The notes beneath the pieces were generated by a model that worked only from the letters and a program-made list of their open reading frames with translations, made no database searches and had not been told where the DNA came from. A program made the position numbers and the translations under genes. Below, piece after piece: positions 1-10,474 of a DNA stretch of 64,000 nt. Origin of the DNA: Gracilaria domingensis (Eukaryota; Rhodophyta; Florideophyceae; Gracilariales; Gracilariaceae); contig VCMS01000175.1 of assembly GCA_022539475.1 (NCBI GenBank), forward strand, positions 1 to 64,000, written 5' to 3'. Position 1 is the stretch's first letter. Every line of letters starts with the position of its first letter.

Positions 1-282
1 TTTATGACGGCCGCAACAAATGTGCAGGAGTTAGTTGCGGTTTGGTGTTTTCAGTCGAAGCTACTTGTAGTGTTCTGCTTGTTAAGTCGCTTTTCCTTAC
101 CTTAATCTCCAGGCATGTCTTAGGTCACTGCTCAGCTCAATTAAATGCAAATTAGAGTTTATTCATTATTCTTACTCGACAACCGCCGCCTACAAGCCTG
201 ATAACGATCTGACCTAGTCACTAGAGCTCGAAGATCCCTAAAATGTGCTTCACTGCGGAAAGGACTGTCAGGGACTGTGTAC

Positions 283-1659
283 TTAGAGGGTATTCCTCAA
301 ATACCGTTTTCCCTTACTGGATGCGACGCTTGCAAGGACGAAAGAGACGTGAGTCAGTTTTGCCGTTTGAGTCCTTCTGGTAACCAATTGAGCGGCTTTG
401 CGCACGATAATTAGCCCATCTGCCTTTTGTTTAACGGTCCGATCCCCGCAACAGTCCTGAAAGAACCTAATGAACTGTTTAATACGAGACAGATGACATG
501 CACTCTCGAACAGGCTTTCTTTCTTCCGGACTTCATGCTTGTCACAACAAGAATGAGAAACAGACCAACGCAAAAACTGAGAAATAGTTGTGGTTAAGTC
601 CTTGGTGTCCCACTCCTGCGGCCCACCTCGTGCGCATCCCACACTCCTATAGTAATTGAGGACATGCCGAAGCCCATCGCAATTACTGATCGTGACTCCT
701 ATGCCTTCGTAGGCGCACTCTCCTTGTGCAGACTTGGAACGAGTTGCAGATTTTGCTTCGGGGCTGTCAAAAATATGCTGTTTTCTGCTCATCAACGTCG
801 CGACCCATAGTCTCCAAGCGAACTCAGTCAAAAAGTTATCGTTGCCATCAGCGAAGGATACTACTGCATCAACATCTTTTGCGTCGCTGCTGTTGTGCAT
901 TAGGGGTTCGTTCTCATTCGGGCGTTCAATTGCTGTACCAGAAAACGAAGAATTTGATTTCAATTTCAGTCTCCACTCGTTGCGATTGTCCTTTTCAGGA
1001 CTTGTATCTCTCACGGAACCCATGCATCTGCGACTTTGGCTCCTCAGATTCACTTCTCCTTCTGGTGATACCCAAAGCTCGGCAGCACTAAGCTCTTCCC
1101 TCTTCATGAGGTCCACATTCCAATACATATCCTCTCCCTATGCAGTTGACGCATGTTTGGACCATAAAGAGACCCATGACTTCGGCGTTGGTCTCGGGTT
1201 TGATCCCGAATGCAACTCTCTCCTCGTATCAGACACTGTCTGCAGCGCCTTACCAGGCCTTATTTCAGAGTCTTCGTTAACCACCTTAACGCTTCTTCGA
1301 AGCTTTTGGCTTTCAGTACTGGCCAGTTCACGTTCTATTGATATCTTCATATCTGTGAGCTCAACTGCTTCTTGGGTCTGAAAGCCTTTCCGGAAATCTT
1401 TATCAGATGTAATTCTTCTAGTGCATGAGGCATTTTCCAGTGATGTAGCGCATTTCTCTCTCCGCATTGTCCTAAATGTCTTCTGAGACCAACTGGAGTC
1501 AGTTCTTGGTACGTTGCTCGGTCCACGGTTTTGGCCTTCGACATTTCCAAAAGCCCTTCTCCTGCTGCCCCTCGTTTTGGTTCGGTGATTCTCGGCTTCG
1601 TCGCTTGATGACAGCTCAATCTCGGGGAAGCCAAGCTTCTCATCCGACAAAAAGTCCAT
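283..1659 (-). pseudogene. Unrecognised gene, one in-frame UAG
   Basis: A single minus-strand frame runs from ATG at 1659 to a stop at 283 (459 codons) and is interrupted only by TAG at 1138-1140. Reading resumes three codons before an ATG at 1128. The first part is Ser/Arg/Glu-rich and probably disordered. The second part ends in a helical stretch with spaced aromatic and leucine residues, which faintly recalls the core-binding (SAM-like) domain of tyrosine recombinases, but no catalytic R..H-x-x-R..Y set follows. No family is recognised. It could be a recently inactivated gene, a gene with a short intron spanning the TAG, or a sequencing error. Codon use looks genuine across the full frame, so I favour one original coding unit. 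Confidence 0.4.
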
Positions 1660-3835
1660 TTCCCAATTTGAATCGGACAGAGATCTTTTTGCCGAAGATT
1701 TGCGCTCCAGTCTTGCATCGGTGTACGATCTGGACTCGGTCCTCGGTATCGTGCTCTATCTGCCGTTCTTTCCTTTGACGACAGCACTCCTATCCGTCCT
1801 TCTCTTAGTGCCTCGCATCTTTGATCCCACAACCTACAACTCGACGATCGAGGTACAGAGCTCGGCACTACCTAGCCTTCTTACCAAAAAGCTCAGACAA
1901 GCCGGGTGTCGTAAGCGATCTTAGAGTGCCATCTTGTGCGACGTTGAAACAACTCTTAGAGTGAAATCGGAGTTTGTTCACCTGACACGCGTACAGTTCT
2001 GTTCCCCTGTTGTGAGTTAGGTGCTGCGTCAATATGTGCTGTAGCCCAACATCATGTATCTTAGAAGGTCTGTTAAACGAGGTTAACAAGGAATAAGCAT
2101 TTGCGTGTAACCCAATTCTCTGTAAGAAAGTGCTCCACAGCTGGTGCTCAAATTAGAGAGATCCAGATAAGAGCTTCCTAAGGAACGGCGGCCGTTCCGT
2201 TCCAAGCAATATACAGTAGTGTGCAAGTTTTGTCCAAATTCATAACAAAACAAGCAGTGGAAAGTCTCCATGAAAGGTTTTATGGGCACTAGAGTACATA
2301 AAAATAGAAGAGTGTGTACGTGGAGATCAATAACACGTCCAGATGGAGGATTACACATCTACCTCTCAGTCCAATTTCAGCCCCAAAATCCCACTGGTTT
2401 CGTCGCTACAGCTCATTCTTTATCGTGTTTTAGCTACTTCTCGGCAGCTCACACGTCCTCACACCCCGTGTGGAGCCCATCCACAGCACCGTTCTCGGAC
2501 ATATTCACTGAGTAGATGCCAGCGCGTACTATCTCACAGCAGTAGCGATGGCCTGAAAACCTTAGGGTCTTTGGTACTTGCTAACCTATGGGGTCAGATA
2601 GTTGCCAAGGGGTCTCTTGCTTTACCGCAGGATGAAGGCGCAGCTCGAGCAGCCTAGGTATCGGCCGCGAGGCGCCTCGACCTCAGCTGTGGTGCACTGT
2701 AACGCAGTAAACCACGTGTACTATCTACACTACCTATGGTACAAAAAAATACATAAAAATTAGAGAACCATTGGAGGGCAACCAAAGCACACGTATTCCA
2801 TGTCTTGGATCTCAAGACAGCACGACCAATGACAGACCACCAGGCGTCGAATCTAAGGCTCAATATACTACATACCTCCCCCTTTAGACTTTTCCGTCTC
2901 GGGAAAGTCCCATTGAGATGTTCGATGTGGGCTCAGTTTCCGGACGACGTTGGCGGGCTGGAGATTAACGGGCATGAGAGAAAGAAAGGGCAGGTCTGGA
3001 CCGGCATTGCAAGTCACCGATGTGTTTGAAAAATTGCAAGTTTTGACCTGAACTCCGATGGAAGATGTCCGCTACAGATCATATTGGCACTGCGGATGTT
3101 CAAAAAAAAAGTTAAACAGCAAAAATAAATTTACCAAACTCATCGGGTGTACTAAGTTTCGACCTAGCTGCTCACAACAGTTTTGATATATACCACTCTG
3201 TAAGTCTTCGTGCACGGGGATAATTGGACACCTACCACGTACTTTCCAGCGTAAACGTTGCGCAAAACGATTCATTTTGAAAGTCTTAACATGTAACAAA
3301 ATGTAAGCCTCGCTGTGGAGCAATAGATTTCCGCTTTCGGATGCATCTACTACATCTTGGTCACGGAATCATTGATATTGGATGCATTATATACTACCTA
3401 AGATTTATGCTGCATTGTGACCAGAGTTTGCAATATTGAAATGATGCAGATAGCTTTTCGATGGCGAACAAAGAATATTCGAACAAAGATTATTGATATA
3501 GATATTTTGAGAATAGGTTTCAGTAGACATATTTTTCAATTGTTGTGAAGCTCGTACAACATTTTCGGAACAGGAAAATTTTGACATGCGAAGTAATAGT
3601 TCTAGTACGATTTAACGAGTAAACGAAAGCTGCGAAAACATTTCCATAACAAGATGAATATTAATAACTCTAAATGTCTGAAGATAAATATAGAAATACT
3701 AGTCGATACTATTAGGCCAATCCTTTTATGTTATTGAATGTTTAGGATGGAAACGTATCTAACCTTCATTCTCGATCGCCTTAAACTTTTAGAAATCGTG
3801 GCTTACATTCTTGTACACCTTAATTTTTTTAGCCT
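1660..3835. other. No gene seen
   Basis: Only short overlapping frames with biased composition occur here. The sequence becomes AT-rich after about 3000. I see no recognisable domain, structural RNA or clean repeat. Confidence 0.5.
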
Positions 3836-4100
3836 CATTCTTTCCACTGGGAGAGAATAAATTCTTAAAAATACCTGTACGAGGCCGAGTTTTCAAAGAT
3901 ATTTAACGTTGTTCTGCTGGTAAAACAACCTCCATCCGAGAACGTCACTAGTCGCTACACCAGGTTGTTTTATTTCTTTCCACTTGGAAAGAAGAAATTC
4001 TTAACAAAACGCATACGACAGCGAGTCCTGAAAGATTTGCAACGTTGCACTCCAGGTAAGACAACATGTATCCGAGGTTGCACTTAATCGCTGGGCTTTA
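3836..4100. repeat. Diverged tandem duplication, unit about 130 bp
   Basis: Two consecutive segments, roughly 3836-3960 and 3971-4100, share the same order of blocks: ATTCTTTCCACT / TTTCTTTCCACT, then AAATTCTTAA, ACGAGGC/ACGACAGCGAGT, a degenerate AACGTTG, the motif TAAAACAAC / TAAGACAAC, then ATCCGAG and a CACT..TCGCT block. Similarity is clear but far from identical, so the duplication is old. It lies in AT-rich intergenic DNA with no coding frame. Confidence 0.55.
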
Positions 4101-4578
4101 GTCTATACTACAAACGATAGAACCCCCTGGATTTGCGGATCGTCTGTGTTCTGCAAAGTGGAATATAGTCTGTTCGCTTTGGAAACTAAGCTAGTTTTGG
4201 GTCTATTTGGGGCGCGCGAGGGGGTAGCAGAGGCTGGCACTCAAAAAATCAAGAAATTTTGGAATATTAAATTCCATCTCGCGCAGTTTAGTTCTTGGGT
4301 GCCCTAGTTTTTGTAGAGGTTCTACTTCGCCGCACCACCCCATTCACTCTTTTCCGCGACCCTCTCTCAAAACTGCACTCGTGCTAGTTTGCGTTTCCAT
4401 TTTCTCCCATGTTGCAATGCCAATCGCAACTCATCCCACCTCAATCATCCCATCACTTCTTCCCAGTCCACACCACCCCCGCTATTTACCCATTTCTCGC
4501 CCATCACGCGTTCATTTTGTAGAAGTCAGGTGCACAACTCTCCCCCTTCTCGTATACCCGCCTCGCCCCAAAACGGCT

Positions 4579-5508
4579 TCAAATCCCTCCCATCCTTCTC
4601 TCCTCCTGTCCCCTCAGAATCCCCTTCGCAGTCCGCGCTACCTCCGCCGCACTCCTAAACCCAGTCACCACCGGAGCTCCCACTCCCTCCCGCGGCACCT
4701 CCTCCACCACCTTTTTCATCTCCTTACGCCTCTTCTTCAGACGGCTCTTCCCATCCCCAACCCCACCACCCTTTGTCTTCGGTGTCACAGGAGACCCCTT
4801 CTGCACCGCCACCCTTCCCACACTTCCCTTCTCCGTCTTTCCCTCCACACCTCCTTTCACCGTCTCCTCTTCCACCAATCTTTGCCTTTTGCACAGCTTC
4901 TTCACCTCCTTCTCCAGCACGTCCAACCTCTCGTTCAGAACCCTATTCTCCTCCCGCAACTCTCCAACCTCCCTTCCCGCACACTCCACTATCCCATACA
5001 CATGATTTCTCATCTCCACTCCCAATACCGACAACGAATTCCGCAGGCTCGAAATCGCCTCAACCGAAACACCACTACCACCCCCACTCAGCACCACACC
5101 GCCCATTTCCGTTACAATCTCCACAATTCCATCGTCCAGTTGCTCCTTCATCACCAACCCCAACATCCCCACCCTCGCCTTCATCTCCCCCACAAACCGC
5201 ATCTCCCTGTCACCCTCTCCGCCCCCAATCTCTATCTGGTCTCCAACCTCTAACTGACTCAGATGCACCGCACCCCTTCTCTCCATTGCGACCCCCTCCA
5301 CCTCCAATTCTACCCCCTTCTCCACCTCATCACCATTCCCTCTCCTCGCCTCACACTTCTTTCCTTTATCAGCCACTTCCTTCTTCTGCGACATCCGACC
5401 AGCCGCCGTAATCACGTCCTCTTCCCGCTTTGGTGACGGCGTCTGCGGTACCTCCTCCCCCTCCAACAGCGCCAACAGCTCCTCATCCTTCACGTATCCG
5501 TTCGACAT
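4579..5508 (-). CDS. Glu/Lys/Gly-rich coiled-coil protein
   Basis: A 309-aa minus-strand ORF with its ATG at 5508; the frame extends further upstream to 5682 without a better start. It has an N-terminal acidic patch (ELLALLEGEE), a central hydrophobic/charged part, a clear leucine/valine heptad stretch around residues 175-215 (REENRVLNERLDVLEKEVKK), and a basic Lys/Arg-rich C-terminal third (SRLKKRRKEMKK). The coding strand is extremely purine-rich, so the other strand gives Pro/Ser/His-rich shadow frames. No family is recognised. The layout resembles an oligomerising nucleic-acid-binding protein, such as the accessory ORF of a transposon, but nothing next to it supports that. It could also be a chance frame kept open by composition. 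Confidence 0.45.
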   Translation of the reverse strand: MSNGYVKDEELLALLEGEEVPQTPSPKREEDVITAAGRMSQKKEVADKGKKCEARRGNGDEVEKGVELEVEGVAMERRGAVHLSQLEVGDQIEIGGGEGDREMRFVGEMKARVGMLGLVMKEQLDDGIVEIVTEMGGVVLSGGGSGVSVEAISSLRNSLSVLGVEMRNHVYGIVECAGREVGELREENRVLNERLDVLEKEVKKLCKRQRLVEEETVKGGVEGKTEKGSVGRVAVQKGSPVTPKTKGGGVGDGKSRLKKRRKEMKKVVEEVPREGVGAPVVTGFRSAAEVARTAKGILRGQEERRMGGI

Positions 5509-5747
5509 CTTCAGAAAAAGAAGTAGTAGTTGGATCGAAGTTTCCGCTGCGATACAGTGCAATCGAGCTAAACTGTGCTGTCCACCCCACTGTCCAACCA
5601 CACGGGCTATATCCAGCACCATGATTGTCCCTGTTTCCCTCATCCCATTTCCCGCCAAAACATCTACTGCACACCTCCGCACCTTCCACTATTTAAGCGC
5701 CACCCCTCTGTCCCCTCTTCACATAGTCCCCACCCACCTCGCCTCGA

Positions 5748-6105
5748 CCGGCGATATTTTTCTCTTCCACCATAACCTCACTCGATGGTTATAGCAAAAC
5801 AGGAAGATATTGCCAGTGGAGGCAAGCTAGGGACTAGTGATTGTACTTAGAGTTGCTCACCCTCTGTCTCGACTGGGGGCATGTTCTTCTTCCGTCACAT
5901 CCTTTGTGGGTTGTGACAAAAAAAGAATATGTCACCACTCGACACCGGATGGGTAACAATGGTAGCACGTAGAGTAGTTCATCCTCCCTCTCAGCGTCCA
6001 CTGGGGATATATTTATGTTCTCTCACATCCTTTCCCGGTTGTGATACAAGAGAAATACATCTCCAATGGAGACGGAGAATATAGTCGTGATAACACGTAA
6101 AGGTA
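5748..6105. repeat. Three tandem degenerate hairpin units
   Basis: Three successive ~110-125-bp units (about 5748-5872, 5873-5992, 5993-6105). Each starts with a CTCGAC/CGTCCACTGG-type head and contains an inverted pair around TCCACCATAACC/GGTTAT, GTCACATCC/GGGTTGTGAC or TCTCACATCC/GGTTGTGATAC. Each ends with a tail like ATTGTACTTAGAGTTGCTCACCC, GGTAGCACGTAGAGTAG or CGTGATAACACGTAAAGG. The units differ markedly in primary sequence, but the dyad is kept in every one. Confidence 0.5.
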
Positions 6106-6140
6106 ACAATGTAATAAACAATAAATTTATGCTACTATCT

Positions 6141-6464
6141 CTAACCAACCTTTCGAAAACCAGCTATGACATGAGCTGGGTTACTCGAGCCAAAGATGGC
6201 AGATCCTGCAACTGAAATGTTTGCACCGGCCTTCACTACTCCTTTCACAGTACTCAGTCCAATACCCCCATCCACCTGTATCCCTATTCTTGGGTACAAC
6301 TCCCTTGCATGTCGCACCTTGTCAAGAACACCCTCCATAAACGCCTGTCCTCCAAACCCTGGCTCCACCGTCATCAACAATAACATGTCTACAACTCCTT
6401 CGTTCATAAGTGCTTCTACGACCTTTATAGACGTATTCGGGCGCAATCCAACTCCATCCTTTTA
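6141..6464 (-). pseudogene. rpe: Ribulose-phosphate 3-epimerase, C-terminal piece
   Basis: About 105 codons encode the C-terminal half of ribulose-5-phosphate 3-epimerase, the pentose-phosphate/Calvin-cycle TIM-barrel enzyme that interconverts ribulose-5-P and xylulose-5-P. Diagnostic blocks are GVGLRPNTS, VDMLLLMTVEPGFGGQAFM (metal/phosphate loop), IGIQVDGGIG and SVAGSAIFGSS (phosphate-binding end of the barrel). The frame closes with a proper stop at 6141 and a TTTATTGTTTATTA-type AT-rich tail. Upstream, at about 6462, a stop lies in frame and the preceding bases on this strand end in AAAAG, which could be a splice acceptor, but no epimerase N-terminal half follows within reach. The likeliest reading is a 3' fragment of a duplicated gene; a last exon of a split gene is less likely. 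Confidence 0.75.
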
Positions 6465-6858
6465 ATTATGGCAATCCAAGTGAAGCTATAGAACCCGTTC
6501 ACGTCATTTATGAAGCCAAAATGGCTCCTTTCATCCTGTATTCAAGCTCCCCGTAACTCGTACTTTACAACTACTTTACAACTCAGGTTCGAAATCAGTT
6601 TCATTCATTGCACACTTTCTACTCTTCCACCTACCTTTCATAAAACATCATCACACTTTGTGGCTTGTCGTCTCATACAAGCCCTATCATTCATTCAGTA
6701 CAATCACATATCATACATTTCGCTCACTTTCACAGAGTGAACCATGTTCCCGTTCTGCGCTTCCCAACCGTTTTTACTTAAGTATCACTCTTTACCCCAG
6801 CAGTTCTCCGCCCCATCTTCCATTTCTATCGTCACACAAAAACATTCGAACACTTGCA

Positions 6859-7760
6859 ATGAACTCCCAGTGCGACATGCCTCCCACTCCGCCTCCGAGT
6901 CCCAGATACTCTGACGTCCCTCAGGTCTCATCTCCCGCCCGAAGGACTCGGGCCGTTATTGTTGGAAGGGGCGTATAGGTACCATGCTGGCGAACGAAGA
7001 AGATACGGTCATTTCCGCACACGAATTCTGCAGCATGGCTGCTACCTCTCATCTTTCTGATGTACCGATACTAGTTTGTGGAAGAACGAACACCCTGGAG
7101 ACCGTAATTCAGGCTTGCCCTTATTCGCTCAGAGAGAATCTCGTTTTCTTCCAGAATGGAGACATCATACCATTGGTTTCGAAGCTCGGTGTGGACACAT
7201 GTTCAAAAGTTGTCCTATACGTTGGTGTCCCCTCAAGAAACGCAGCTCCGCAGGATGGTGTCACTCCTCAAAGTCCGGATGGTCTCACTGTCGCAACAGG
7301 AAAGTGGGCCTCCAACGTTGCAGACAGGTTTAGGTCTATGGGTCTCACTTGCGGGGTTGTCGACGAAGACACATTTCTCGTAAGCTATTATGAGAAGCTC
7401 GTGTGGCTATCAGCGTTCAACATCGTCGGGGCCTCAAGAGGTTTCATTCCTATGGACGTAGTCGCTACGGAGTGCAGTACGGTTGTGCTCACAATAATGA
7501 AAGAGCTGTTGAAGATAGTTTCGCTTAAGACAGGTACTACTTTCAACCTGGAAGAGACCGTTGGGCGACTTCTTGCATATGGGAAAACTCTCGTTGGCTT
7601 CCCTACTTCTTTCTCCGACTTTCAGTTTAGGAACGCGTACTTCTACGACTTTTCCCGCCAAGAAAGAAACATTGTAGGCGGTGACCCCGCTCCTTTTCAT
7701 ACAAACTACGTCAACGTTGTTAAGGAAAAGTTATCCCCCTCCCCATTCCCCCAGCTTTGA
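6859..7760 (+). pseudogene. Ketopantoate reductase-like (ApbA/PanE) gene, frame shifted
   Basis: Reading starts at ATG 6859, with a Pro/Ser-rich leader and then AVIVGRG, the start of a Rossmann GxGxxG loop. At the run GGAAGGGG (about 6964-6971) the frame must change by one base to continue as RIGTMLANEED and on through a 258-aa frame to 7760. With the shift the nucleotide-binding motif becomes GRGRIG. The C-terminal half carries YEKLVWLSAFNIVGA, matching the KLxxN...N helix of the ketopantoate reductase/octopine-like C-terminal domain, with the conserved Lys and Asn. It would be an NADPH-dependent 2-oxoacid reductase-like enzyme. The only defect is at a short G run, so an assembly or sequencing slip is a real alternative to a dead gene. 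Confidence 0.5.
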
Positions 7761-8385
7761 GGTTAGAACACATGACTTTTCGGTGTTGTAAACCTTTTAG
7801 AGATAGTTAAACATAAAAGTTACTTTATCGAAATGACCTGTTCCTATTACATTACTTATATTGTTCGTCCTTCTGTGGTTCAAATATGCCCCTTTAAATC
7901 CTACATCCCTTATCACTAATACTTCGCTAAGATTTTGCTAGATAGAAAATGGTCATTCCATATCATTAAAGTGCACGATACTAGTAACGAAACAAGTACA
8001 AAAATTGTGATATTTCTGAAGAACTAAGCGTTTGCATTACTTGGGGCACCCGTATAAAGTAAGGTAAACCTTTTATGGGTTTCAACCCGTAATGGAGGTT
8101 GTTTTACTCTTCTTGATTTCTAAGCTCATGTTAAAGATATTTACAGTTTTCTTTACCCACTTGAACCCGTACATATAATTTATGACTAAATCATCCTTTC
8201 TTTACTTCAAATCGATGCAAAAACTTCTCCTCTAGTAACGTTTTAAAACAGTACTACAATACCCGTATATGGTCGTTCTTAGACTCTTTTTATACTACGA
8301 AACACCTTGTGACCATCAATCACATCCTTCTCATTGTATACCCACACCCATTTGCAAAACGAACCCTTTCGAAAGCTTTCAAAAC
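7761..8385. other. AT-rich intergenic, no gene
   Basis: AT-rich spacer between two plus-strand broken genes. No open frame of note, no structural RNA and no clear repeat. One short inverted motif (TTTATGGGTTTCAACCCGTAATGG near 8072) is too weak to call. Confidence 0.5.
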
Positions 8386-9256
8386 ATGTATAACTCAGAA
8401 GTTAGAGCCCAAGAAGTAACTCCTCAGCAGCTGGCTAACGAAATATTCGAAAATGGCTACGCCGTGATTAGTGATGTTGACGGTACTCTGAAAAGAGCTG
8501 GGGAGAACATTCCTGCCGAAACAGTCAAATGCATGAAGTACATCAATACACGCGTTGGTTTCGGAATTGCTACTGGGCGAGATATAGAGGATGCCGAGAG
8601 TTTCATGGAGCACCTGGGTGGCTACACTTTTGGCATCTCTGGAAACCAAGGCGCACGGGTGAGATTATCAATGGTACCGAAATTGATCAGGACCTTGACA
8701 GGGAAGGCTACGAAAGATGTGCAGCCGAACTTGAGAGACTTGCACTCTCCTTAAATGAATCGCACGGACTTCACGAAGAGCGTCAAAAAGCAGTGGTGAG
8801 CACTAGAAAAGACAGTGGACTCCCTAACTTCACGTACAATGGACTGTCGAAGTGGAAAACAGAAGCTAACTCCGGTATTTCAAAAGTGTTGACATCCTTT
8901 CCGAACCTGGTTGCGTACCCTCAAGATGAAAACTGTGACATAGGGGACATTCGTTTCACGAAAAATAGTGGGGCGCTAGCCTTGGTTGAAAACGACCCCC
9001 AGTTCGACACACATTTAATCGTTGCTTTCGGGAATGCTTCCAATGATGGTCCTCTATATGAAATGGCAACCCTGCAGTTCATGTGAAGGGAGACGACCCT
9101 CCACCAGCGGTAACATATCTTGTTGATGGGGTGGAGGACGTGCATGAGACCATCAGAAGGGTGGCAGAACTGTACGGGTACAGAAAATGCAAGTGTCAAT
9201 GGTTTAGAAATGCTCTTGGAATTTGTTTCAAGTGCTACGATGCCTTTAATACTTAG
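8386..9256 (+). pseudogene. Trehalose-phosphatase-like HAD hydrolase, broken
   Basis: A HAD-superfamily phosphatase most like OtsB/trehalose-6-phosphate phosphatase. From ATG 8386 the protein has the nucleophile motif ISDVDGTL, then GIATGRD (motif II region) and YTFGISGNQGA (equivalent to the G-x-H-G block). The frame then shifts near 8655, continues through GIRFT-like cap sequence to VAFGNASNDGPLYEM (motif IV position), and shifts again near 9062 to finish with GNPAVHVKGDD...VEDVHETIRRVAELYG and TAG at 9254-9256. Two frame changes make it a probable pseudogene. Motif IV is weak (GNASND rather than GDD.TDE). A second, inverted copy follows immediately. Confidence 0.6.
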
Positions 9257-9271
9257 CTATGATATGAGATC

Positions 9272-10165
9272 TCAGTAATAAAAGTGTCGTATATATCTCA
9301 ATACCCTTTTATGATCATGGTGGTTTTTATCGTGCTGCTTTTCCTCGTAGCCGTACAACAGAGCCACCAACATAATTGTCGAATGTACATCCTCCACGCT
9401 TTCGAACAGGTTGTGTACTCCACCCGGGATACAATCTTCTTTGACGTGAACGCCGTACACGCCTACCTCATGCAAAGGCCCGTCGCTCAAAGCACTTCCG
9501 AACGTCACGACGTCATCCGTATCAATAAATCTCGGTTCATTATCCACAAGATTTTCTCCTCCGCTTCCTTTTGTGTATCGCTTGTCCACAATTTCGCAAC
9601 TTTTATCGCCGGGATAGATAACAAACGCATCCATCTTCTGCAACAGGTCCCCAATAGCAGAATCCACTTCTTCTTCCACTGCCACAGTTTGTTGTACACG
9701 AAATTGGGAAGGCCACTATCACTTCTGGTCTCCACGAACCCCTTGTCATCATCATTCACAATACCATGCCTCCTATTCAAATCCCTTGCCAGGAACAGTA
9801 GTCCGTCAACAGTGTGGTCAAGGGTGTGATCATTGAATGCACCCTTAATTTCCTCTCGTCAGAGAAACGCAGGAAAGCTCCATGATTCGCCGAGACACCA
9901 AACTTATAGTCTCCGAGTCCTTCCATTTTCCCCTCCACGTCGCCACATCACCCCCTGTGACAAGTCCGAAACCAACACGTTCGTCAATGAACTTCATACA
10001 CTTCACAACTTCTTCTGGAATTGACTCTCCTTCTCTTCTCAACGTTCCATCAACGGAACTTAATATACCGTAACCATTGGCATATATGAACTTAGACAAG
10101 GTATTTGGTGAAATTTCCGCCAAGTCTCTCTGTTCCTCTGCCATTTTTCCTGATACAGTCACCAT
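9272..10165 (-). pseudogene. Second trehalose-phosphatase-like HAD copy, broken, convergent
   Basis: A minus-strand paralogue of the preceding gene. It starts at ATG 10165 with GYGILSSVDGTLRREGESIPEEVVKCMK, aligning with the plus copy residue for residue, but the first Asp of the DxDGT nucleophile motif is replaced by Ser. Later matching blocks are VGFGLVTGGD, YKFGVSANHGA, SGLPNFVYN, TFGSALSDGPLHEVG and VEDVHSTIMLVALLYGY. These lie in at least three frames, so it is dead. The 3' ends of the two copies are only 15 bp apart, tail to tail. Divergence between them is high, so the inverted duplication is not recent. Confidence 0.6.
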
Positions 10166-10474
10166 ACTGCCACAAGTACCGCATAGACAGGAACTGTATA
10201 GACTCTCAGTTTCATACTTTTCTTAAAGCAACCTTAAGTGCAGTTTCAGAAATTTTGGACGCTACATGTTCAATTGCGAATTGATGGTGCACCAATGATG
10301 TTAACGATACCGAGCATTTGGCATGTTGCAATTAGAAGCAACTGGACCAAAGACGTTTACATTTGTTCAATTACCAGCCTGCCGCACCTTTTCTATGTTC
10401 ATATGTATAGCCTTGTAATAGTATACTACTCTTAATACTCGCAAGACACACATAGTTTACTAATCATCTCATTC
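10166..10474. other. Intergenic, no gene
   Basis: Short spacer between the HAD pseudogene and the end of the ParB-domain gene. No inverted end matching the far side of the putative transposon was found here. Confidence 0.4.

Noticed and set aside
4381-5253. Long plus-strand Pro/Ser/His-rich frames over the coiled-coil ORF
   Set aside because: They mirror the minus-strand frame in pyrimidine-rich DNA and have low-complexity composition with no domain or plausible start context.
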